A stretch of 17,033 nucleotides of DNA from JAJYZP01 sp049964535 (GTDB taxonomy: Bacteria; Actinomycetota; Acidimicrobiia; Acidimicrobiales; Acidimicrobiaceae). The number at the start of each line of letters is the position of its first letter. Position 1 is the first letter of the stretch. Positions 8,338 to 14,491 of the stretch are shown here, one piece after another. The stretch spans positions 1-17,033 of the forward strand of contig JBMFXG010000035.1 of NCBI GenBank assembly GCA_049964535.1, given 5' to 3'. The notes below the pieces were generated by a model. The model saw only the letters and a program-made list of their open reading frames with translations, had not been told where the DNA came from and made no database searches. The translations under genes were made by a program, and so were the position numbers.

Positions 8338-8351
8338 CCTACGAACGTAGG
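8338..8351. promoter_or_regulatory. 14-bp palindrome, candidate operator of the Lrp gene
   Basis: CCTACG-AA-CGTAGG is a perfect inverted repeat of two 6-bp arms, ending 20 bp before the Lrp start codon. The position suits an autoregulatory operator. A small leader hairpin is the alternative, but a 2-nt loop is too tight for a stable RNA stem, which favours a DNA site. Confidence 0.4.
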
Positions 8352-8704
8352 TCGCTCACCGCTCCAACGAAGCTCCGCAGAGCCCAAAACTAGAAGCAGT
8401 TCCGCTACAGCAACAACCCATGCACGTATGAGATCGATGGCTCTGTTCCACGCACCCAAGACCATGTCTTTACGCCCGTATCGTCCCATGATCACGTCCT
8501 ACATCTCTCTCATCTCGCCGAGCTACCGAGGCGCTGCCGCCACGTCACTCGGGCAACTCAGACCAGTTCTCGCTAGCTCCCACAAGCTCGCTTCATCGAA
8601 CTGATGGAGTACCGTACAGTCTCCCCTGCCCGAGGCACTCCTGAGCTTATCCTCTCTGTCGTTACCGGCATGATCTGAGGAATCCATACTACTACGATAA
8701 CAAC

Positions 8705-8725
8705 AGTACCAATTTTGATAGTACT
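8705..8725. promoter_or_regulatory. AT-rich inverted repeat (AGTAC-N11-GTACT), candidate Lrp-type binding site
   Basis: Two 5-bp arms flank an AT-rich 11-bp spacer (CAATTTTGATA), the general shape of sites bound by Lrp-family proteins: a short dyad around an A/T core. It lies about 95 bp upstream of the dehydrogenase start, inside a run of GTAC tetramers at 8609, 8614, 8706, 8721 and 8761. Binding is inferred from shape and position only. Confidence 0.35.
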
Positions 8726-8819
8726 TTACCCACAAAACTCCCGATTCCACATGTGATAGCGTACATCTAGGCAAGACAGAGCTGGAATAGACAGTGCGTC
8801 CATACACCAAGGAGAGTGC

Positions 8820-10031
8820 ATGAAGGTCTTAGTCATTGGTGCAGGAGGAGTAGGCAGTGCCTTTACCGATCTCGCAGCAAGCTCCGAAGCAATAGAGTCC
8901 GTCGTCGTGGCCGATATCGATCAACAACGCGCCAAGCGAGCCGTAGCCCGGGTACAGAGACCGAACTTCATTGCCATTGAGCTCGATGCAAGTTCAACAC
9001 CTCGCATCGCAGAGGCCGCTCGTTACCATGAGGTCGACTACATCCTCAATGCCTGCGACCCTAGATTCGTCATGCCGATCTTCAGGGCAGCCTTAGAGGC
9101 GAAGGTCAACTACGTCGACATGGCCATGTCGCTCTCGCATCCTCACCCGAATCAGCCTTACAGCAAAGCGGGCGTACTGCTCGGTGACGAGCAGTTTGCG
9201 CTTGCGAGCGAGTTTGAAGAGCGAGGTCTTCTAGCTCTCGTCGGCATGGGCGTAGAACCAGGGCTCTCCGATGTCTTTGCGCGCTATGCAGCAGACGAGC
9301 TCTTCTCTCACGTCGATAGCTTCGATGTTCGTGATGGCGCAAACCTTCAGGTGGACGGATTCGAGTTCGCTCCAACATTTTCGATCTGGACCACGATCGA
9401 AGAGTGCTTAAATCCACCCCTTCTCTACGAACGCGACCGGGGCCACTTCACAACCGTTCCATTTTCGGAGCCAGAGACATTCTGCTTCCCCGAGGGCATC
9501 GGTAATGTAGAGTGTGTCAACGTCGAACACGAAGAGGTCGTACTCATACCTCGTTATCTCGACGCAGGACGCGTCACCTTCAAGTACGGCCTTGGCGATG
9601 AGTTCATCTCGGTGCTCAAAAGTATTCACAAACTCGGACTCGATCGAATAGAACCAGTACAGTTCCGAGGTCATGCAGTTTCTCCGCGAGACTTCCTGGC
9701 GAGTCTGCTACCGGATCCAACGACCCTTGGGGACAAAATGACTGGGAAGACCTGCGCCGGCACGTGGGTCCAAGGTCTCGATAAGGCCGGCAAGCAGCGC
9801 TCCACCTACCTCTATCACGTTGTCGACAATGAAGAGACGATGCGCAGATGGGGAGCCCAAGCCGTGGTCTGGCAGACCGCCATTAACCCGCTCATTGCCC
9901 TTGAGCTCCTTGAGAGTGGAACTTGGAGCGGAAGTGGGGTGCACGGCCCTGAGTACTTCCCCGCTCAAGGATTTCTCGAGGGTCTCGTGCGACACAACTC
10001 GCCCTGGGGTATGGTCGAATTGAAGCCTTGA
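8820..10031 (+). CDS. Saccharopine-dehydrogenase-family oxidoreductase, carboxy(nor)spermidine-synthase-like
   Basis: A 403-residue NAD(P)-dependent enzyme of the Lys9/saccharopine dehydrogenase family, whose members make or split secondary-amine (opine-like) bonds. The Rossmann motif is IGAGGVGSAF (6-15), and the second beta strand ends in Asp (VVVADID, D32), which favours NAD(H). GMGVEPGLSDVFARYAADEL (about 142-161) is the family's conserved turn. The C-terminal part contains LLPDPTTL (about 296-303), TGKTCAGTWVQG (308-319) and a GxWSGSGV-type segment near 367-374. I recall these features from Vibrio and Campylobacter carboxynorspermidine/carboxyspermidine synthases, whose nucleotide fold instead has an NADPH-type Ser-Arg at the D32 position. 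AAGGAGA lies 6 nt before the ATG, a strong ribosome binding site. The gene is followed by gamma-aminobutyraldehyde dehydrogenase and faces Lrp plus a diamine-type aminotransferase, so a polyamine substrate is likely. Saccharopine or lysine metabolism is the alternative. The family is sure; the reaction is not. Confidence 0.8.
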   Translation: MKVLVIGAGGVGSAFTDLAASSEAIESVVVADIDQQRAKRAVARVQRPNFIAIELDASSTPRIAEAARYHEVDYILNACDPRFVMPIFRAALEAKVNYVDMAMSLSHPHPNQPYSKAGVLLGDEQFALASEFEERGLLALVGMGVEPGLSDVFARYAADELFSHVDSFDVRDGANLQVDGFEFAPTFSIWTTIEECLNPPLLYERDRGHFTTVPFSEPETFCFPEGIGNVECVNVEHEEVVLIPRYLDAGRVTFKYGLGDEFISVLKSIHKLGLDRIEPVQFRGHAVSPRDFLASLLPDPTTLGDKMTGKTCAGTWVQGLDKAGKQRSTYLYHVVDNEETMRRWGAQAVVWQTAINPLIALELLESGTWSGSGVHGPEYFPAQGFLEGLVRHNSPWGMVELKP

Positions 10032-10338
10032 TTCGATTGCGCTCGGTTGGCCCCAACCAGCCAACATGAACGTTCGAGGAGGCCACAGGCAGGGCGGACC
10101 AAAGGAGGTCAAGGGTTTGAGAGAACGCTGCGCACAAGAGGAGCGAGACGCTAACGGCAACACCGCTATCAGCGAACGTTGCGCCGTTAGTCTAAGGTTC
10201 TCCTATCGAGGCGTTTCTCGTAGTCACGAAGTTCACTGCTCTATATGAGGAAACAAACCAAGTCGAGAGTCCTGTCTATGAGTGATAGGAAACCTCGAAC
10301 GAAAGATTGTCGGAACGAACAGCAAAGGAAGACCGGAT
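10032..10338 (+). other. Intergenic leader of the aldehyde dehydrogenase gene, with an orphan ribosome binding site
   Basis: 307 bp between two co-directional genes. A weak hairpin (GTTGGC/GCCAAC, 10047-10066) follows the dehydrogenase stop. At 10101-10108 there is a near-perfect Shine-Dalgarno sequence (AAAGGAGG), followed 8 nt later by a TTG at 10117 that opens a 43-codon frame ending at 10248. The peptide is Arg/Ser-rich with no recognisable domain. A long stem-loop (10151-10190) lies inside this frame. A leader peptide is possible but unproven, and no clear -35/-10 promoter is visible. Confidence 0.45.
10151..10190 (+). repeat. Multi-part stem-loop upstream of the aldehyde dehydrogenase gene
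   Basis: CTAACGGC (10151-10158) pairs perfectly with GCCGTTAG (10183-10190). AAC/GTT extends the stem past a 2-nt bulge, and an inner CGCT-ATC-AGCG hairpin (10164-10174) caps it. No U-tract follows. It could be a terminator-like or attenuator-like element between the two dehydrogenase genes, or a structured leader. Confidence 0.5.
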
Positions 10339-11775
10339 ATGTCAACGAAGAGAACTATCACGAACTTCATCAACGGTGAGCCTTCAACGGCACCGTCAGA
10401 TGATCTCCTTGACATCGTGAATCCAGCCTCTGGAGAGGTGTACGCCACGTCACCGAACTCCACGCAGGCCGAGATCGATCGAGCCTTCGCTGCGGCGGAG
10501 CGAGCCTTCGAGATTTGGGGAGACGCAACGCCAAGCCAGCGAAGCCTTGCGCTCTTTCGAATCGCCGACGATCTCGAAGCGCATAAAGACGAGCTGATCG
10601 CTCTCGAAGTCGAGAACACCGGGAAACCGATCGCTCTGACATTATCGGAGGAGATACCTCCGATGATCGACCAGATACGGTTCTTTGCGTCCGCTGCCCG
10701 CCAACTCGAAGGTCGTAGCGCGGCCGAGTACCTCCAGGGGCACACCTCAATGATTCGGCGAGAACCGATCGGCGTCTGTGCAGCAGTTACACCGTGGAAC
10801 TACCCCATGATGATGGCCACGTGGAAGTGGGCACCGGCTCTCGCTGCAGGTAACACCGTCGTCTTGAAACCATCGGATACAACACCTGCCTCAACGGTTC
10901 GCATGGCCGAGATCATGTCCGCTCACCTGCCAGCCGGCGCATTTAACGTTGTTTGTGGGGATCGCGACACCGGGCGTCTCTTGGTCCAACACCCAACCCC
11001 CCAAATGGTCTCAATTACAGGCTCGGTCCGGGCCGGAATCGAGGTCGCTCTCTCAGCGGCTCGAGATCTCAAGCGGGTCCATCTCGAACTCGGCGGAAAC
11101 GCTCCTGTCATCGTCTTCAACGACGCTGACATCGACAAAGCGGTCGAAGGTATTGCCGTCGCAGGATACTTCAACGCAGGACAGGACTGCACCGCTGCAT
11201 CACGCGCAATCGTCCAGCGGGACATCTACGACTCTTTCGTTGAAGCACTCGGCGACTACGCTCGACAGACCGTCACAGGGCCACCATCGAACGAGAATGC
11301 TCTCTTCGGCCCACTCAACAACCCCAATCAGCTTGATCGAGTCAGCGGGCTCGTCGAGGGAGCTGCGAACCGTGGTCGCATCGTCGCAGGCGGCCATCGC
11401 CACGATGGAGCGGGCTACTTCTTTGAACCGACCGTCATCGCTGATCTGACACAGAACGACGAGATCATCCAAAATGAGATCTTCGGACCGGTCATCACGA
11501 TCCAGCGCTTTGACGACGAGGCGCAAGCGATCGCCTGGGCCAACGGAGTCGAACACGGCCTCGCATCGTCGGTCTGGACGAAGGATCATGGAACCGCCAT
11601 GCGTATGGCCAAGAAGCTGAGCTTCGGAGCCGTGTGGATCAATACCCACATACCGCTCGTCGCCGAGATGCCTCACGGTGGATTCCGTCACTCCGGTTAC
11701 GGCAAAGACCTTTCACTCTACGGATTTGAGGACTACACCCGCATTAAGCACGTCATGTCGAACATCGAGGCTTAA
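10339..11775 (+). CDS. Gamma-aminobutyraldehyde dehydrogenase
   Basis: A 478-residue NAD-dependent aldehyde dehydrogenase that oxidises 4-aminobutyraldehyde (1-pyrroline) from putrescine breakdown to GABA in the cytoplasm. Catalytic residues are visible: N154 (TPWNYP), K177 (LKPSD), E250 (LELGGNAP) and the nucleophile C284 (NAGQDCTAASR). The WKWAPALAAGNT segment (about 162-173) and the C-terminal THIPLVAEMPHGGFRHSGYG (about 436-455) are typical of the PatD/Prr aminobutyraldehyde subfamily rather than of betaine aldehyde dehydrogenases. The start chosen is the ATG at 10339, with AAAGGAAG about 8 nt upstream. An in-frame ATG at 10282 would add 19 residues unlike the family. The gene sits 307 bp behind the dehydrogenase gene on the same strand and ends at a strong palindromic terminator. 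Other omega-aminoaldehydes are possible substrates. Confidence 0.92.
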   Translation: MSTKRTITNFINGEPSTAPSDDLLDIVNPASGEVYATSPNSTQAEIDRAFAAAERAFEIWGDATPSQRSLALFRIADDLEAHKDELIALEVENTGKPIALTLSEEIPPMIDQIRFFASAARQLEGRSAAEYLQGHTSMIRREPIGVCAAVTPWNYPMMMATWKWAPALAAGNTVVLKPSDTTPASTVRMAEIMSAHLPAGAFNVVCGDRDTGRLLVQHPTPQMVSITGSVRAGIEVALSAARDLKRVHLELGGNAPVIVFNDADIDKAVEGIAVAGYFNAGQDCTAASRAIVQRDIYDSFVEALGDYARQTVTGPPSNENALFGPLNNPNQLDRVSGLVEGAANRGRIVAGGHRHDGAGYFFEPTVIADLTQNDEIIQNEIFGPVITIQRFDDEAQAIAWANGVEHGLASSVWTKDHGTAMRMAKKLSFGAVWINTHIPLVAEMPHGGFRHSGYGKDLSLYGFEDYTRIKHVMSNIEA

Positions 11776-11790
11776 TCAAGATACCGACCG

Positions 11791-11820
11791 AAGGTCCAGC
11801 CCGATATCGGGCTGGACCTT
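11791..11820. terminator. Bidirectional intrinsic terminator (30-bp perfect palindrome)
   Basis: The sequence from AAGGTCCAGC to GCTGGACCTT is a perfect 30-bp palindrome: 13-bp arms around an ATAT loop. It lies 15 bp after the aldehyde dehydrogenase stop and 11 bp from the convergent GabT stop. Only a short TTT (TTTC) follows on the plus strand. Its symmetric form and place between convergent genes suit termination of both transcripts. Confidence 0.88.
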
Positions 11821-11831
11821 TCAAGGGTGCA

Positions 11832-13097
11832 CTAACGTGCCGTCGCCTTGAGAGCCGCTTCGAAGGCGGCCAGACCCTGTCCAATCTGCGCCTCGCTGAC
11901 CACCAGCGGTGGCATCCACCGAAGTACGTTCCCCCATGTGCCACAGTTCATGAAGATGACCTTCGAATCCTCCAACGCATGGCTCAACATCGCAGAGACA
12001 CGAGCACCATCGGGACGTCCGGTCTCCGGTTCAACGATCGCCGAGCCGACCATCAGTCCAAGCCCGCGCACATCTCCAAGAGAGCGATCGTGTCGAGCTA
12101 TCTCCCTCAAACCCTCCATTAGTTGAGCCCCTCGCGCCGAGACCTCTGCAAGAAATCCATCGGCCGTGATAACTTCGATAGTCGCCAGTGCGGCAGCACA
12201 GCCCATGGGGTTCCCTCCATAGGTTCCGCCATGACTTCCCACCGGCCAGAGCGACATCAGGTCATAGCTTGCTGCGAGACCCGAGATTGGGAAACCCGAA
12301 CCAAGACCCTTCGCCATAATCATGATGTCAGGCACGATGCCATAGTGTTCAACGGCAAAGAATCTTCCCGTGCGGCCAAAACCGCACTGGACTTCGTCCG
12401 CAATAAGTAGGATTCCGAGCTCCTTGCACCGCTCTGCAACCCCACGCAGGAAGGCCGGAGGCATCGGATAGTAACCGCCTTCGCCCTGAACAGGTTCGAT
12501 CACCATCGCTGCTGTCTCTGAAGGAGCGGTCTGGGCACTCAAGAGATAGTCCAGGTGGTGCAGCGCAGCCTCGACCGCATCATCGACCGTTCCCCCCTCA
12601 GAGAACTGTGGGGACTGGGCGACGAAAATACCCGATGGCAGAGGTGCGTGACCTGCTCGGTACGAGGTCTTCGAGGTCGTCATCGCCATCGTCTGGGCGG
12701 TCCGACCATGAAAACTTCCCTGGAAAACGATGATGTTTGGCTTCTTTGTCGCCTGACGCGCAAGCTTCACGGCCCCCTCGGTCGCTTCCGCTCCCGAATT
12801 AGAGAAGAAGAAGGTGTCGAGGCCATCAGGTGTCAACTCGGCCAGCTTATCGGCGAGTGGTTGGAGTAGATCGTGAGTGTACACATTGACCTGAGCATGA
12901 AGAAATCGACCGGCCTGTTCCCGAATCGCTTCCACTACTTTGGGGTGGCAGTGACCGGTCGATGTGACCGCAATCCCGGAAGTAAGATCCAGATACTCCG
13001 CACCGTCTGCCGTGCGCACCGTTGCACCGAAACCTGACACCACCTCTAGGTCGGTCAACTTCGACCACACCGGTGCTAGCCGTCCACCCTTGTTCAT
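11832..13097 (-). CDS. gabT: 4-aminobutyrate aminotransferase (GabT-type class III aminotransferase)
   Basis: A 421-residue PLP enzyme predicted to convert GABA and 2-oxoglutarate to succinic semialdehyde and glutamate. Motifs are FFSNSGAEATEGAVKLAR (about 97-114), SFHGRT (about 128-133), IEPVQGEGGYY (200-210), D234-E235 (ADEVQCGFGR), the Schiff-base K263 (MAKGLGSGFP) and GGTYGGNPMGCAAALA (290-305). The length matches E. coli GabT (426). The start is ATG 13097, with GGAGG 5 nt upstream; a TTG 12 bp further upstream overlaps this site and is unlikely. The gene converges on the aldehyde dehydrogenase gene that would supply its substrate, and is preceded by alanine dehydrogenase 127 bp upstream on the same strand. 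Acetylornithine or another omega-amino acid is an alternative substrate, but GABA fits both sequence and setting. Confidence 0.85.
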   Translation of the reverse strand: MNKGGRLAPVWSKLTDLEVVSGFGATVRTADGAEYLDLTSGIAVTSTGHCHPKVVEAIREQAGRFLHAQVNVYTHDLLQPLADKLAELTPDGLDTFFFSNSGAEATEGAVKLARQATKKPNIIVFQGSFHGRTAQTMAMTTSKTSYRAGHAPLPSGIFVAQSPQFSEGGTVDDAVEAALHHLDYLLSAQTAPSETAAMVIEPVQGEGGYYPMPPAFLRGVAERCKELGILLIADEVQCGFGRTGRFFAVEHYGIVPDIMIMAKGLGSGFPISGLAASYDLMSLWPVGSHGGTYGGNPMGCAAALATIEVITADGFLAEVSARGAQLMEGLREIARHDRSLGDVRGLGLMVGSAIVEPETGRPDGARVSAMLSHALEDSKVIFMNCGTWGNVLRWMPPLVVSEAQIGQGLAAFEAALKATAR

Positions 13098-13224
13098 GAG
13101 ATCCTCCAATTCCCCGCTACCGTGTTCACGACTACCCTCGTAACCACAGGACCCACCAATGTCTCCAAGCGCATCTCATACGTACTGCCCACGCAACAGC
13201 CACCTCTGAGAGTCACTACTCCCT

Positions 13225-14286
13225 CTAGAACCGACTCCCAAGCGCCTGAGCAACCGCGTCGTAGACAATTTTTCCACCTGAAACATTGAGAGCACCCCTC
13301 AAGCGTTCAGAAGATCGATCTCGAGCGAGATCCAGCAGCCTTGGAGCGACTGCAGCAGAGAGCGCTCTCGAAGAGGTCCTCGGATACTGTCCTGGGATAT
13401 TGGTGACACAGTAGTGAATAACCCCCAGCTCTTCATAGATCGGATCCGAGTGCGATGTAGGACGAGCGGTTTCGATACATCCACCTTGGTCGATTGCGAT
13501 ATCAACGACGACCGATCCGGGTCGCATCGATGCAATATGCTCCTTGGTCACGAGCTTTGGGGCCTTGGCACCTGGTACGAGGGCTGCACCAATGAGGAGA
13601 TCTGCACTCCGCACCGCCTCGCCAATGGCGTTCTCGGACGATGCGAGCGTCGCAGTAACGATACCTTCTTGATGGGCCTGATAGAGTCGATGAAGGCTAA
13701 CGTCCACACCGACCACCTCAGCATCCATACCCCGAGCGCCTCGAGCCGCCATCGTACCTGCCACCCCAAGTCCGACAACAACCACACGAGCGGGCAGAAC
13801 TCCAGCTGCACCACCGAGCAAGGTTCCCGAACCCGCAGCGAGATAGTGTGCCCCAACGATTGCAGCGGTTCTCCCAGCAACCTCGCTCATCGGAGCGAGC
13901 AGTGGCAGCCCCTCAGGATACGCGAGCGTCTCAAAAGCGTACGCCTCGACCCCTGCATCAACCAGAGCACGGGTCAGTTTCGGTTCTGCCGCAAGGTGGA
14001 GGTAACAGAACAGTACGAGGCCTTTACGAAAAAATCCCCACTCCGAAGGTTGCGGCTCTTTGACTTTGACAACTAGATCTGCAGACCAAGCGTCACTCGC
14101 GTCGGGAACAATCTTGGCACCAACGAGCTGGTAATCTTCGTCGTTGAACCCAGCTCTTACGCCTGCGCCGCGCTGTACCCACACCTCATAACCTTGACCG
14201 ACGGCGCTCGCCACAGCGCTTGGGTCGAGAGCGACCCTTCGCTCTCCATCCTTCGACTCGGCAGGTAGGCCAATCGAATGCACCAT
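13225..14286 (-). CDS. ald: Alanine dehydrogenase
   Basis: A 353-residue NAD-dependent enzyme that interconverts alanine with pyruvate and ammonium. Visible features are the substrate-binding Arg in GERRVAL (R17), the Lys pair in KVKEPQ (74-79), the catalytic His in CYLHLAAE (H97), the Rossmann motif VVVGLGVAGTMAA (169-181) with D195 after the second strand (NAD preference), and D266 in VDIAIDQGGC. It is slightly shorter than the Mycobacterium enzyme (371), with a short deletion before the Rossmann motif and a trimmed C-terminus. The start at 14286 has AAAGGAG about 7 nt upstream. An upstream in-frame start at 14328 lacks one and would add 14 atypical residues. A readable promoter and overlapping dyads lie upstream. 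GabT follows 127 bp downstream on the same strand. A likely role is to recycle alanine formed by pyruvate-linked transamination. Confidence 0.9.
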   Translation of the reverse strand: MVHSIGLPAESKDGERRVALDPSAVASAVGQGYEVWVQRGAGVRAGFNDEDYQLVGAKIVPDASDAWSADLVVKVKEPQPSEWGFFRKGLVLFCYLHLAAEPKLTRALVDAGVEAYAFETLAYPEGLPLLAPMSEVAGRTAAIVGAHYLAAGSGTLLGGAAGVLPARVVVVGLGVAGTMAARGARGMDAEVVGVDVSLHRLYQAHQEGIVTATLASSENAIGEAVRSADLLIGAALVPGAKAPKLVTKEHIASMRPGSVVVDIAIDQGGCIETARPTSHSDPIYEELGVIHYCVTNIPGQYPRTSSRALSAAVAPRLLDLARDRSSERLRGALNVSGGKIVYDAVAQALGSRF

Positions 14287-14307
14287 CTCTAACTCCTTTC
14301 CGCGGCT

Positions 14308-14329
14308 CAACGCGTCATTGCGTTGCAAT
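14308..14329 (-). promoter_or_regulatory. Two overlapping dyads in the alanine dehydrogenase leader, candidate operator
   Basis: ATTGC-GTT-GCAAT (14317-14329) and CAACGC-GTCATT-GCGTTG (14308-14325) are both perfect inverted repeats and share bases, so only one can form at a time. They begin a few bases downstream of the expected transcription start, the position of a repressor site or leader hairpin. Alanine dehydrogenase genes in mycobacteria are controlled by an Lrp/AsnC protein, and an Lrp gene is nearby; a link is inference. Confidence 0.4.
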
Positions 14330-14340
14330 ACCTACTGCTA

Positions 14341-14369
14341 ATGATACGCCTGAAATCAACGGAGGTGAA
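14341..14369 (-). promoter_or_regulatory. Promoter of the alanine dehydrogenase gene
   Basis: Read on the minus strand, TTCACC (14369-14364, 4 of 6 match to TTGACA) is separated by exactly 17 bp from TATCAT (14346-14341, 5 of 6 match to TATAAT). Transcription would start near 14333 and leave a leader of about 47 nt before the ATG. This is the clearest sigma-70-type promoter in the window. Confidence 0.6.
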
Positions 14370-14491
14370 AACGAAATTCCACATTCTTCATCCTCCATCG
14401 GCCGGAGCATAGCTCTCCCTACCCGGATCCGAGACCTCTCCCACAGAGGGCCCGACGCAGAGCTTGACCGCCATGCAAGCAGCAAGAAGAC

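Larger units (their letters stand above)
8318..8819. promoter_or_regulatory. Divergent control region between the Lrp gene and the dehydrogenase gene
   Basis: 502 bp with no credible gene. Frames on both strands are short, lack ribosome binding sites and have no domain character. The left end carries a 14-bp palindrome just before the Lrp gene. The right half (about 8600-8770) becomes AT-richer and contains five GTAC tetramers, two of them forming an inverted repeat. Both promoters should lie here, but I cannot fix -35/-10 hexamers with confidence. Confidence 0.6.

Noticed and set aside
8523..8810. Minus-strand 95-codon frame in the divergent control region
   Set aside because: No ribosome binding site, an unusual Tyr/Cys/Ser-rich start and no domain. 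It overlaps the region that must hold the promoter of the dehydrogenase gene.
11200..11691. Minus-strand open frame of 163 codons
   Set aside because: Antisense to aminobutyraldehyde dehydrogenase, including its catalytic Cys and C-terminal signature. No ribosome binding site and no recognisable family.
13414..14076. Plus-strand open frame of 220 codons
   Set aside because: Entirely antisense to alanine dehydrogenase, which has all its catalytic motifs. The composition (Ser, Arg, Thr, Cys, His) is typical of a shadow frame.
14287..14328. Upstream start at 14328 for alanine dehydrogenase
   Set aside because: It would add 14 residues unlike family members and lies at or just past the predicted transcription start. 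The ATG at 14286 has an AAAGGAG.
14435..14449. CCTCT/AGAGG stem as the transketolase terminator
   Set aside because: Only 5 bp with no U-tract, too weak to call as a terminator.
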